The notes beneath the pieces are model-generated. The model was not told where the DNA came from, searched no databases, and saw only the letters and a program-made list of their open reading frames with translations. A stretch of DNA of 64,000 bases from NCBI GenBank assembly GCA_037890055.1, contig JBBKBD010000003.1; one strand, 5' to 3'. This document shows, piece by piece, positions 44,878-54,001 of the stretch (positions are counted from its first letter, which is position 1; every line of letters starts with the position of its first letter). The position numbers were made by a program, and so were the translations under genes. The stretch comes from Mediannikoviicoccus sp037890055 (GTDB lineage: Bacteria; Bacillota; Clostridia; Tissierellales; Peptoniphilaceae).

Positions 44878-45657
44878 TTATATATTGTTTTCATCTTCCT
44901 CAAAGTCAATTATAAATTCAGATATTACTGGTTGCATTTTATATAATAAACTTATTGCACATGACATTTCATTATATAAGACATCATAACTATTTTTATT
45001 TGAAAAAATTTTATTTTTTAATTCACTTTCAATTTTTTTATTCATATAATTTATTCTGTCATCATCAGTGGTTAATATATTTTCCTCTAGCTTATTTGTT
45101 TCTAAAATTATATTTTGGCAAATTTTAGTATCTCGTATTATATCATCCATTAGTTCTTCAAAATCTGGAAGTTCAATTGATATCCTTACTTTGTTGAACT
45201 CAATAGTATTTTCTAATAATTTAAACCTATGTTTGTTTTTATTTATTTTTTTAATAAGATAATTATATTTATTGATAGTATTTAATCTATAATCCGCGGC
45301 AAATTCCCGAAACAAATCGTACCTCTTAATCATAGTTGGAATTTTTGAAATGTCCTCTAGTAAATAAAAGAGTTTATTTGACAACATTAGACTTTCTATT
45401 TCATTCAAATAATCAATTATTTCAAAAGATATTTCTATCAAGTTGTCTATTTGTCTTATTACTAATGTATTATTATAATTTCTCACTTGCTGTAAAATTT
45501 CAGCATTTTTTAATTCAAGTTCTAATTTTCTATTTTCTTGCAATTCTTTTTTTAGTATATTTTTAGCAACAACTGCTGAAACAATTATAGCTAGCACTGA
45601 TATGCACGTAGAAATTATAAATTCAATATTATTGACTACATATTTAATAAAAATCAC
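44878..45657 (-). CDS. Single-pass membrane coiled-coil protein
   Basis: About 257 residues. One N-terminal membrane segment (~10-32) then long helices (KKELQENRKLELELKNAEIL). No family recognised. The frame's first GTG lies inside GAGGTG, which itself looks like the ribosome site; an ATT six bases later (residue 4) may be the real start. Gene sits between recombinase relic and the second abiF. Confidence 0.5.
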   Translation of the reverse strand: MIFIKYVVNNIEFIISTCISVLAIIVSAVVAKNILKKELQENRKLELELKNAEILQQVRNYNNTLVIRQIDNLIEISFEIIDYLNEIESLMLSNKLFYLLEDISKIPTMIKRYDLFREFAADYRLNTINKYNYLIKKINKNKHRFKLLENTIEFNKVRISIELPDFEELMDDIIRDTKICQNIILETNKLEENILTTDDDRINYMNKKIESELKNKIFSNKNSYDVLYNEMSCAISLLYKMQPVISEFIIDFEEDENNI

Positions 45658-45765
45658 CTCAATAAAATTATATTCACTAACTACCTATGGACTCATTTGT
45701 TAATATTATATTTTTAATATCTCCTAATTTTTTATCGCATTTTTTCAGCTATTCCCTTTTAGTCC

Positions 45766-45858
45766 CTTGTCAACAACGCCACACACTCACAATGGCTTGA
45801 GTGGTCAGTATGGATAAATTTTAATTTTTTAGGAAAGCCTCGTATGTGGGAATATGTC
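45766..45858 (-). repeat. RumA-like 3' end relic
   Basis: Minus strand: TTCCCACATAC, the 34-nt insert, then HTDHSSHCECVALLTRD and a stop. Lies 40 nt left of the abiF RNA 2 promoter, 1.3 kb from the recombinase genes. Confidence 0.7.
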
Positions 45859-45900
45859 TATCTTTGATTATACATCATAAAAAATTATTTCTTACAATCC

Positions 45901-45928
45901 TTGACTTTAAGTATAATTCTGCTATAAT
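45901..45928 (+). promoter_or_regulatory. Promoter of abiF RNA 2
   Basis: TTGACT and TATAAT spaced 16 nt, with extended TGC before the -10 (TGCTATAAT), shared with RNA 1. Confidence 0.75.
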
Positions 45929-45934
45929 TTAGTT

Positions 45935-45974
45935 AAGGAACAAGCCCTTGCCATACGTGGCGGGGCGTTTTTTT
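45935..45974 (+). ncRNA. AbiF-associated structured RNA 2
   Basis: Short RNA starting about AGTTAAGGAACAAG, stem GCCC-tt-GCCA tacg TGGC-g-GGGC, then GTTTTTTT. It ends 13 nt before abiF. Different in loop and stem from RNA 1 but with the same promoter type and position. Confidence 0.75.
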
Positions 45975-45987
45975 ATGAGGTGCATAT

Positions 45988-46932
45988 ATGAGTAAACCAT
46001 TTAAAACTTATGATGAACAAATTGAAATACTCTCAAATAGAGGTTTAGACATTAATAATCCAGAATATGCTAAGATTATTTTATCACAAGTTAATTACTA
46101 TAACCTTATCAATGGCTACAAAACTCCATTTTTAGATAATACATCTTCTAATGAGGTAGATGATGTATATAAAGCTGGTAGTAGTTTTGAAGAAATTTAT
46201 GCTCTTCATGAAATGGATCGTGAATTAAAAGAAGTGGTTTTTTCTTCTCTGCTCCGTTTTGAGAAACTTCTAAAAACATCCTGTGCTTATCATTTTTCAG
46301 ACTTATACAGAGATGGACTATATCCTTACTTACAAATTGAAAATTATTCTGCATCAAAGCATCAGCTAAATTATGTTTTGAAAAATATAGGGACATTATC
46401 CAATGCCATAAGTAGAGAAAATAAAAATTCAAATGGCAAGAAACCTATTAAGCATTATATAAAAAAGCATGACCATATTCCTCTTTGGGTTCTTGTAAAT
46501 TTCCTTACTTTAGGAAATATATCTTACTTTTATAATTCCCTAGATGAATCTCTTCAAAATGAAATTGCTAGAGATTTTGGTGAAAGATATAAAGATAGTT
46601 ACCAGTCTAAAGAAAAAATTAGTAAAACTGAACTTATAGATATAATTAAAATCTGTAATTTTTTCAGAAATGTTTGTGCCCATGATGAAGTCATGTATTC
46701 ATTCTCATTGAATAAAGCTGGTCAAACCGCTATATTTGAAAAGTTTTTTGATGAGAATTATACTGGAAAAAATTTACACGATTTAATATTGGTCCTTAAA
46801 CTAGTTATTCCTGAAAAAGAATACCAATCTTTAATCTCATCAATTAGCTCCATCAAAAATAAATATGAAGATAAATTTACTAGTATATCAATTGATGCCA
46901 TATTTGCAATTTCAGGATTTCCTAATAAGTAG
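45988..46932 (+). CDS. abiF: AbiF/Abi_2-family HEPN RNase, copy 2
   Basis: 314 residues. Abi_2 N-terminus (KTYDEQIEILSNRGLDINN...VNYYNLINGYK) and HEPN motif RNVCAH (Arg227, His232). GAGGTG is 6 nt before the ATG and only a few bases after the RNA's T-run. Probably an RNA-restrained RNase toxin or abortive-infection effector, as for copy 1 (inference from family and layout). Confidence 0.88.
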   Translation: MSKPFKTYDEQIEILSNRGLDINNPEYAKIILSQVNYYNLINGYKTPFLDNTSSNEVDDVYKAGSSFEEIYALHEMDRELKEVVFSSLLRFEKLLKTSCAYHFSDLYRDGLYPYLQIENYSASKHQLNYVLKNIGTLSNAISRENKNSNGKKPIKHYIKKHDHIPLWVLVNFLTLGNISYFYNSLDESLQNEIARDFGERYKDSYQSKEKISKTELIDIIKICNFFRNVCAHDEVMYSFSLNKAGQTAIFEKFFDENYTGKNLHDLILVLKLVIPEKEYQSLISSISSIKNKYEDKFTSISIDAIFAISGFPNK

Positions 46933-47034
46933 TTATTAACTTAACTACTTATTTTTTTATTTGCTAAAGATTATTCTTAATTGCTTATGATAATATTATA
47001 CCAATTATATTAAGTCTATTAAGTAAAATCAAAA

Positions 47035-47077
47035 GACCCGACTAGGTCCGCTTCATACTAAGAAGCGTGTCGGGTAC
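47035..47077. terminator. GACCCGAC...GTCGGGT hairpin downstream of abiF 2
   Basis: Long stem GACCCGAC/GTCGGGT with inner CGCTTC/GAAGCG; bidirectional terminator between convergent abiF and recombinase genes. Copy at 32121-32166. Confidence 0.7.
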
Positions 47078-47112
47078 TGTTAGTTATATTGTATATTTAC
47101 TTTTTATCCTTG

Positions 47113-48678
47113 TCAATTTTCTATCTCAACTTCAAGTCCTGATTTGAATATCACTTTAAGACTTTCATCATAAACTATAATCTTCTCTATAAGTTTTCTT
47201 ACCAAATCTTCATCATAGCTTTCTATTTCTAATTCTTGATTGTCTAAAAACTCTTCTAATTCCTTTAGCCTGCTTTGTTCGTTCTTCTTTTCTGCAATAC
47301 TTAGGAGTATCTTTTCTTTTTCATTTCTTAATTCTTCTACCTTATTTGCAAGTCCAGTGTAGTCTTTCTTGGCATTAGCTACTTTTAAAAGTTCTTCTTG
47401 AACTTTTAGCATTTCTTTGTCTATTTCTTCTATCCTACCACTTTCATCACCTGTGATGGCTTTTTCAATATTCTCTTTTATTATTTCTTTTAATTCACTA
47501 CTTTCCGATATAAGCTGATTGATAGCTTCAACTACTGCATCTTGTAGATCAGTTTCTCTTATGGTTCTTGCTTCACATGCTTCTGGTCCATGGGTTACTC
47601 TTGTGCAGCATCTCCAAACAGTATATTTCTTTCCTCTATTATTCCATGCTATTCTCCTGTAAATATCTCCGCATTTAGAGCAATAGACAATACTTGAAAG
47701 TGCGTATTTACTTGAATAAATTCTTCTCTTTCCTTTTCCGCTCACCATATTTGCTCGTCTGTACATTTCTTCCCCGACTCGCATGAAGATTTCTTTTGGT
47801 ATGATGGCTTCATGGCTATTTTCTACATAATATTGAGGTGCTATTCCATCATTTTTTACTCTTTTCTTATTTAGAAAATCTACTGTATAGGTTTTTTGTA
47901 AGAGGGCATCTCCCATATATTTCTCATTGGTTAAAATTTGATTGAGGTTCGATACATGCCACTTCTTATTTCCTGCTCCATTTACTATCTTGTCTTTCTC
48001 TAATCCTTCCTTTATATCTCGTAGGCTTGCCCCTTCCAAATATTCTCTATAGATCCTTTTTATAATTTTTGCTTCTTCAGGAACGATGACAAGTTTTCCC
48101 TCTTCGTCTTTTGTATAGCCTAAAAACCTATTATGATTTACCTGGACTTGACCCTGTTGAAATCTGTATTGAAAACCTAGCTTCACATTTTGTGATAAAG
48201 ACTGACTTTCTTGTTGAGCAAGAGATGCCATAATGGTAAGAAGAACTTCTCCCTTGGCGTCCATAGTGTTGATGTTTTCTTTTTCAAAGTAGACTGGGAT
48301 GTTGTTTTCTTTAAGTTTTCGAATATATTTTAAGCAGTCCAGGGTATTTCTGGCAAACCTCGATATGGACTTTGTAATAATATAGTCGATATTTCCTTCC
48401 ATGGCTTCTTCAATCATTTTATTAAAGCCAGCTCTTTTCTTGGTATATGTTCCACTGATTCCTTCATCAGAAAAAACTCCCGCAAATTCCCAATCTGGAT
48501 TTTTCTTTATATAATTTGTGTAGTGGTCTACTTGAGTGTCATAAGAAGTTGCTTGTTCATCGCTATCTGTTGATACCCTCGCATAAGCTGCCACTCTCAG
48601 TTTCTTCTTTTCTGATTCCTTGATGGAATTTCCTTTTTTCTTCTTCGCTGGTATTACTATGACCTTGCTATTCATCAT
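47113..48678 (-). CDS. Large serine recombinase A
   Basis: 521 residues. Resolvase domain with catalytic Ser in AAYARVSTDSDEQ, a central recombinase domain, a zinc ribbon (YCSKCGDIYRR ... WRCCTR) and a C-terminal coiled coil. It overlaps the small recombinase gene by 11 nt; three such genes in a row are typical for clostridial integrative elements and some phages. Its 3' end has a decayed copy at 44231. Confidence 0.92.
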   Translation of the reverse strand: MMNSKVIVIPAKKKKGNSIKESEKKKLRVAAYARVSTDSDEQATSYDTQVDHYTNYIKKNPDWEFAGVFSDEGISGTYTKKRAGFNKMIEEAMEGNIDYIITKSISRFARNTLDCLKYIRKLKENNIPVYFEKENINTMDAKGEVLLTIMASLAQQESQSLSQNVKLGFQYRFQQGQVQVNHNRFLGYTKDEEGKLVIVPEEAKIIKRIYREYLEGASLRDIKEGLEKDKIVNGAGNKKWHVSNLNQILTNEKYMGDALLQKTYTVDFLNKKRVKNDGIAPQYYVENSHEAIIPKEIFMRVGEEMYRRANMVSGKGKRRIYSSKYALSSIVYCSKCGDIYRRIAWNNRGKKYTVWRCCTRVTHGPEACEARTIRETDLQDAVVEAINQLISESSELKEIIKENIEKAITGDESGRIEEIDKEMLKVQEELLKVANAKKDYTGLANKVEELRNEKEKILLSIAEKKNEQSRLKELEEFLDNQELEIESYDEDLVRKLIEKIIVYDESLKVIFKSGLEVEIEN

Positions 48679-49084
48679 CTATCACCTTGATTAACCTATA
48701 CTTATAACTCGCTCGTTCAAAGGGATCTAGTGGTAGAACTTCTTCACTTTTGTATCTAAACTTGCATGGAACTCTAATGATCTCTTCTTCCTTTTCCCAA
48801 ACTCGTCCCATGGCCACTGCCCTTTCTTTTAACATTTGACCTGCTTTTTCAAAGCTTTCTCTATCTATTATCTTGGGATAGATTTCATTTCCTAAATACT
48901 TTTTATTGGTAAGGATTCTTTTTACACTGGAGCTGTTTTTCTTCACGCCTGCAAGGTCTGCTGACTTTATAAGGGCATTGCCAGCAAGGTAGTTTTTAAA
49001 GATTTTTCTTATATTCTCCGCTTCTTTTTCTTGAATTTCTAATCTTCCGTCTCTTATGGTATAGCCATAACATAACCTAGACAT
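48668..49084 (-). CDS. Short recombinase-like protein
   Basis: 138 residues containing only the middle 'recombinase' domain (EKEAENIRKIFKNYLAGNAL, VKRILTNKKYLGNEI). No resolvase domain or catalytic Ser, so not an enzyme by itself. A short partner of this type is commonly found between two full-length recombinases; it probably forms a complex with them. Confidence 0.82.
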   Translation of the reverse strand: MSRLCYGYTIRDGRLEIQEKEAENIRKIFKNYLAGNALIKSADLAGVKKNSSSVKRILTNKKYLGNEIYPKIIDRESFEKAGQMLKERAVAMGRVWEKEEEIIRVPCKFRYKSEEVLPLDPFERASYKYRLIKVIDDE

Positions 49085-50639
49085 TATTTTTCACTTCCTC
49101 TCTAAGTACAAGTCCACACTTTAAATGAAAATCAAGGGTCTCTCTATTAACAACTTGAATGTGGTCAATGATTTCTTCAAACAAGTCATCTTCAAAGTGA
49201 TCTATCATTTCACTTTTTCCTAAGATTCCTATTAATTTTTCAAGTTCTCTTATTTCTTCATCATTTCCAAGGATGGCTTTTTTAATTCTTTCCTTTTCCC
49301 TGAGTAGATAACTTTCTTCACTAGAAATTTCACTGCTTTCTTTTGCGTAAACACTTGCATCTAAAACTCCCGAAGTTATTAGTTTGCTTAGAACCTCTTT
49401 TCTTTCCTTTAGTTTTTCTAGTCTTTCTTCAATTCCATTTATCTTCTCGACTTCTTCCTTGCTGTCCACTCTCTTTAAGGATTCTAAGAGTGGTGTAAGG
49501 ATACTATCTTTTCCAAAGACTAGCTTGTTTACTAAAGTCGCAAATGCCAGTTTTATGTCCTTGTCTTTAATAAACTTCATATAACATTTATTAATATCTT
49601 TAAGGTGTTCACTGCAAGTCCAAGCTATATATTTTTCTTTGCCATTATAGTGATGCCTTCTCTTAAAGCTTGAACCACACTCGCCACACTTGATTTTTCC
49701 TGATAAGCTATATCTATTTTGATATCTTTTTGTGTTTTCTCCATTTCCTTTTGCTATAGCCCTTATCCTTATTAGGTCTTGAACTTTCTCAAAGTCCTCT
49801 CTACTTACAATGGCTTCATGGTTGTCTATTATCTTATACTGGTCTTCTTCTCCCTTATTCTTGTGTCTATTATAATTTTCATCTGTATAAGTCTTTTGGT
49901 AGATAACATCCCCTGTGTATTTTTCATTTTTTAAGATTCCATTTATAGTCGACCCGTGCCAGCTTGCTCCTTTTTGTCCTTTAATCTTTCTTTTATTTAG
50001 GTTTTCTGCAATTTTATGTGTTCCCTTACCCGAAAGATACTCTTCAAATATTTCTTTTATAATTTTTCCTTCTTCTTCATTCACTACCATCTTTCCGTCT
50101 ATATTCTCATAGCCATAGGGTGGACTTGATATGATAAAGGTTCCATTTTGAAATCTTTTCTTTATAGACCATTTGTTATTTTCTGATATAGACCTGGACT
50201 CACTTTCTGCAAGGGATGAAAGTATGGATAACATCAACTCGCTTTCCATTGTCCTGGTATCAATGTTTTCTTTTTCAAAATAGATACCAATGTTTAAATC
50301 GAGAAGTCTCCTTACGATTTCCAAACAATCTGTTGTGTTTCTTGCAAGCCTTGAGATGGATTTGGTTAGGATAAAGTCTATTTTTCCGTCTTCACAGTCT
50401 TTTAGCATTTCTAGAAGTCCATCCCTACATTCTTTCTTTGTTCCAGTGATGCCTTCATCAAAGTATAGACCTGCAAAAGTATATGAATTGTTCTCTGCTA
50501 TCATCTTTTCGTAGTGTGCTTTTTGCGTTTTAAGACTCACAAGCTGAGCTTCCTCATCTGTCGATACTCTTGCATAGGCAGCAACTCTTAATATAGATTC
50601 TTCTTTTTGATTTGCTTCTATTTTTGTTATCTTTTTCAT
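49077..50639 (-). CDS. Large serine recombinase B
   Basis: 520 residues. Catalytic Ser in AAYARVSTDEEAQ, recombinase domain (TINGILKNEKYTGDV), zinc ribbon (IKCGECGSSFKRR) and C-terminal coiled coil. First full recombinase of the three-gene cassette; overlaps the short gene by 8 nt. Confidence 0.92.
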   Translation of the reverse strand: MKKITKIEANQKEESILRVAAYARVSTDEEAQLVSLKTQKAHYEKMIAENNSYTFAGLYFDEGITGTKKECRDGLLEMLKDCEDGKIDFILTKSISRLARNTTDCLEIVRRLLDLNIGIYFEKENIDTRTMESELMLSILSSLAESESRSISENNKWSIKKRFQNGTFIISSPPYGYENIDGKMVVNEEEGKIIKEIFEEYLSGKGTHKIAENLNKRKIKGQKGASWHGSTINGILKNEKYTGDVIYQKTYTDENYNRHKNKGEEDQYKIIDNHEAIVSREDFEKVQDLIRIRAIAKGNGENTKRYQNRYSLSGKIKCGECGSSFKRRHHYNGKEKYIAWTCSEHLKDINKCYMKFIKDKDIKLAFATLVNKLVFGKDSILTPLLESLKRVDSKEEVEKINGIEERLEKLKERKEVLSKLITSGVLDASVYAKESSEISSEESYLLREKERIKKAILGNDEEIRELEKLIGILGKSEMIDHFEDDLFEEIIDHIQVVNRETLDFHLKCGLVLREEVKNNV

Positions 50640-50698
50640 CGTCTCACCTCTCTTTCTCTTAGTGCTATATTCCCGTACAAATGAGTATATATCAAGTC

Positions 50699-50908
50699 TT
50701 ATAGCATTAATTCTGAAAGAATGGGTCTGAATCTTTTAATGTTTTCTCTCCTAACTTTTCTATATTCTTCAAGGCTAATTTCATCTAAAAGAAAGAGGTC
50801 TTGGATGAATTTATCCGATAGATAAAAGTTAATCTCTGCTTTTAAATCTCTTTCTGTATATTCAGTTTTTAAAATTTCTTTTCTGCCTTCCAACTTTTCT
50901 ACTCTCAT
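50699..50908 (-). CDS. SHOCT-like small protein
   Basis: 69 residues ending DEISLEEYRKVRRENIKRFR and PILSELML, typical of the small SHOCT-type gene just upstream of clostridial recombinase triplets. Possibly a directionality helper; function not proven. Confidence 0.7.
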   Translation of the reverse strand: MRVEKLEGRKEILKTEYTERDLKAEINFYLSDKFIQDLFLLDEISLEEYRKVRRENIKRFRPILSELML

Positions 50909-50997
50909 ACTCCACCTCCTATATCATAGGCAAAGAAATTAAGGCTATTTTTAACCTATATTTCCTTATCTCTATATTCCTTAGGACAAAGGAAGTG

Positions 50998-51160
50998 TTT
51001 TTGAGTAAAGAGTTTTCAAAAGCAATCGATGAATATATATACTACTATAACAGTGAAAGGATTCAGAAGAAAACAAAATGGATGCCACCTACTTTGTATA
51101 GGTTAGCATCCATAAATGTAAACTAAATATTAATGTGTCCAGTTTTTTTGGTACACATCA
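50998..51160 (+). mobile_element. IS3-family transposase end and terminal repeat
   Basis: The frame from 50998 to 51126 encodes FSKAIDEYIYYYNSERIQKK and ends with WMPPTLYRL..., the classic IS3 OrfB C-terminus. It is followed by TGTCCAGTTTTTTTGG, an IS3-type right end. The rest of the element is gone. Confidence 0.8.
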
Positions 51161-51245
51161 TTTACGGAATGCTCCATTTTTTTAATCTTTACCTTGTTAG
51201 GGAGAACCCTAAGACCCCGAAATATATTTTATAAAGGAGAATAAA

Positions 51246-51652
51246 ATGGCAAATAGATTTAATAATGAAAGAATAGAAATAAAACTAACCAAAGAAGAAA
51301 AGGAAGTTTTTAAAAAGAAAATTAAACTTGCAAATCGCAAAACTATATCCCACTTTCTTAGAATATGTATTAGAAAAAGAAATTTATGTTGTAGATTTAG
51401 AACCATTTAGAAACCTACAATGGTGCTTTCAAATGTAACAAATAAAATAAACCAGATTGCAAAAGCTACTAATACAACTGGTGTTATTTGCAAGAATAAA
51501 ATTGAATCAACTCCAAATTTGGCAATATATTATATTACCAAGAGTGAAAAAAATGATGAAAAAATCTTGGTATCTTCATTTAAATGTCATCCATCTACTG
51601 CCCATATTCAATTTATGAAAGCACGAAAGATCATATTCTATAGCATGTTTTG
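51246..51652 (+). pseudogene. Broken MobC-relaxase remnant
   Basis: Starts as a MobC-type relaxosome protein (RIEIKLTKEEKEVFKKKI), shifts frame twice (EKEIYVVDLEPFRNLQ, then LSNVTNKINQIAKATNTTGV), and then continues as a relaxase N-terminus (LAIYYITKSEKNDEKILVSS). Two mobilization genes are fused by deletion. AAAGGAGA precedes the first ATG. Confidence 0.8.
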
Positions 51653-51681
51653 AAACAAAATAAATATCCCCCAGCCTTTTC

Positions 51682-51984
51682 TCATGCGGCCCAAAGGGCC
51701 TGTATTACTATCCACGTCTCATCGTTTAGTTTTGATATAGCATTTCTGACCGCCTCAATCATCATCTGTGTTTCAACAATCTTTTCTACATCAACGCTTT
51801 CATCAGTGATGTTATCTACAAAATTCCCATCATGATCCAAAGAGGAAAAGAAAAGCAGGTGGTTTTTTCTGTCCACCTGCTCTAAATATTTTTCATGTTC
51901 TCTTTCTTGCCAGTAGACTTTGTATATCTGCTCGCTTACTTTGATTTTTTGCCCACCGACATAAAGGTAATATTCTTTTGTCAT
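51682..51984 (-). pseudogene. Truncated sigma-70-like element gene
   Basis: 100 residues. KVYWQEREHEKYLEQVDRKN is conserved in sigma-factor-like genes of Tn916-type and related elements. The C-terminal helix-turn-helix is replaced by a short stretch (WIVIQALWAA) at the junction with the relaxase scrap. GGAGG precedes the ATG. Confidence 0.75.
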
Positions 51985-52032
51985 TTATGTTTCCTCCATT
52001 CTATTTTTGTCTTTATGTTTTCAGACAAAAAA

Positions 52033-52068
52033 AGGAGGACTCCTGCTCTTGGGCATGGTTAGTCCTCT
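52033..52068 (-). terminator. Terminator downstream of the exporter operon
   Basis: AGGAGGACT/AGTCCTCT with A7 on the plus strand; about 190 nt after the last exporter gene. Confidence 0.7.
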
Positions 52069-52254
52069 AAAATGAAAGAAACTCTTTCTGATATTAACTA
52101 GATTTAATTTTACAAATGAATTATCTATACTGTATATATAATAACTTAAAGAAAAAAGGTGTATTATTTTTTGTTTTAATTATGTTCATATTAGTCTCCG
52201 TTCATTAAGTCACTATATCTTAAAATTTAATATTGTTTATAGTTCCATTCTATA

Positions 52255-53991
52255 TTAATTATTTAATTTCCATGATTCTGCCTTAGCCTTTGCATTTATA
52301 AGGTCAGAATAAAGTCCATTATTTTCAATCAATTTTTCATGATTTCCACGTTCTACTATTTCTCCATCTTTTAAGACTAAAATTTGGTCCGCATTTCTGA
52401 TTGTCTTTAGTCTATGGGCAATCATAATCACTGTTTTATTTTTTGTTAATAATTCTATAGCTTGTTTAAGCTTATCTTCATTTTCTGGGTCTATATTTGC
52501 TGTCGCCTCATCAAATATAATTATGTCTGCATCTTTTAGCATAGCTCTTGCTATGGAAATTCTTTGTTTTTCTCCACCTGATAGACTTGCTCCCCCTTCT
52601 CCAACAATAGTGTTATATCCTTCTGGTAGAGCTTCTATAAATTCATGACATCTTGCTTTTTTTGCAGCTTGAACTACTTCTTCATGGCTTGCATTTTGTT
52701 TCCCAAATTTTATATTGTTTTCAATTGTATCTTCAAATAAATAGACGTCTTGGAAAACTGTGCTTATTAATTCCATAAGTGATTCTAGCTTATATTTTCT
52801 TATATCTATTCCACCTACCTTTATACTTCCTTTATCAATGTCCCAAAACCTGGAAATTAAATTGCACATAGTTGTTTTCCCTGAACCTGAAAGTCCTACA
52901 ATTGCAGTCATTGTATTTTCTTTAATTTTACAAGATATGTTTTTTAATATTTTTTTATCCTCGTAGGAAAAAGAAACATCATTAAATTCTATATCATATT
53001 TTTCCGGAACTATGTTTTTGCCATCTATATCTATTTTAGGCATACTCATAGTCTTTTCAACTTCTTCAATAGAACTTGTTGCTAGTCTTAAAGTTGCTAA
53101 TACACTACCCGTTGATTTTATATGATTAAAGGCTAGAAAGGACATTATTATACCCATTATCCCGTCTGAAATATTCATACTTCCCTTAAAAAATAATTGC
53201 AATGATGTTGCTATCATAATGACACTAAAGAAAGCTATAATAATATCTTGAATTATGATATATGGAGTAAGACTTCCTTCCATTTCTAAGTTTACTTTTT
53301 CATTCTTAGTAATAGACGATATTATTTCCTTATCTCTTATACCTTCAAGATTAAAAGCTTTTATTACAAAAAGCCCCTGTATATATTCTAAAGTTCTTTG
53401 CACAAGTTCTGATTGAGATTTTTGCCTAGCAGCAGAACTGGCTCTTGACTTCTTTTCCATATAGGATACGGCGCACAAGTATAATAATGTTCCTATAAAA
53501 ACAATACATCCTAGTTTAAATTCAAAAATAAAAATCATTAAAGTAAAAACTATTGAATTTATTAAACCACTTAATACACCTACTAGAATAAATGGTGCAG
53601 TGTTTTCTATATCATCCAATACTGAAGTAGTTATTCCTGTTATATAAGCAGTATTATTTCTATTAAAATATCCCATAGGTACAGTTTTTAAAAGTTTCCC
53701 TATTTCTACTCTTTTATTAGCTACCATAAAATATCCTGTGTGTACCTGTTTAAGTTGGGCAAGAGAATTAAAATAGCTTCTTCCAATAATACTTAAAGTT
53801 AGTAATATTAAAACTATTAATGAAGCTTTCATATTTTTATTATCTGAAAAGATTGAGTTTAATACAATGTAAATTGCCACAATCTGTAACATATTAAATA
53901 TAGCGTAAATAAACTCAAAGACCACAGAGACATTTAAATTAGATTTCTCAAGAGCCGCAAAGTTCCAAATTTTTTTAAGTCCACTAATCAT
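52255..53991 (-). CDS. ABC exporter-fold half transporter (IrtB-like)
   Basis: 578 residues: six-helix ABC membrane domain (~1-310), then ATPase with Walker A GLSGSGKTT, signature LSGGEKQRISIA and Walker B IIFDEAT. It forms a heterodimer with the 54002-55717 product. In ECF-linked operons such pairs resemble IrtAB, which import iron-siderophores despite the exporter fold; substrate here is inferred. Confidence 0.88.
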   Translation of the reverse strand: MISGLKKIWNFAALEKSNLNVSVVFEFIYAIFNMLQIVAIYIVLNSIFSDNKNMKASLIVLILLTLSIIGRSYFNSLAQLKQVHTGYFMVANKRVEIGKLLKTVPMGYFNRNNTAYITGITTSVLDDIENTAPFILVGVLSGLINSIVFTLMIFIFEFKLGCIVFIGTLLYLCAVSYMEKKSRASSAARQKSQSELVQRTLEYIQGLFVIKAFNLEGIRDKEIISSITKNEKVNLEMEGSLTPYIIIQDIIIAFFSVIMIATSLQLFFKGSMNISDGIMGIIMSFLAFNHIKSTGSVLATLRLATSSIEEVEKTMSMPKIDIDGKNIVPEKYDIEFNDVSFSYEDKKILKNISCKIKENTMTAIVGLSGSGKTTMCNLISRFWDIDKGSIKVGGIDIRKYKLESLMELISTVFQDVYLFEDTIENNIKFGKQNASHEEVVQAAKKARCHEFIEALPEGYNTIVGEGGASLSGGEKQRISIARAMLKDADIIIFDEATANIDPENEDKLKQAIELLTKNKTVIMIAHRLKTIRNADQILVLKDGEIVERGNHEKLIENNGLYSDLINAKAKAESWKLNN

Positions 53992-54001
53992 TTTGCACTC
54001 C

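Noticed and set aside
30447..45863. Regularly similar repeats suggesting a CRISPR array
   Set aside because: Copies are ~95 bp, separated by 0.9-7.7 kb with genes between; no short unique spacers and no cas genes.
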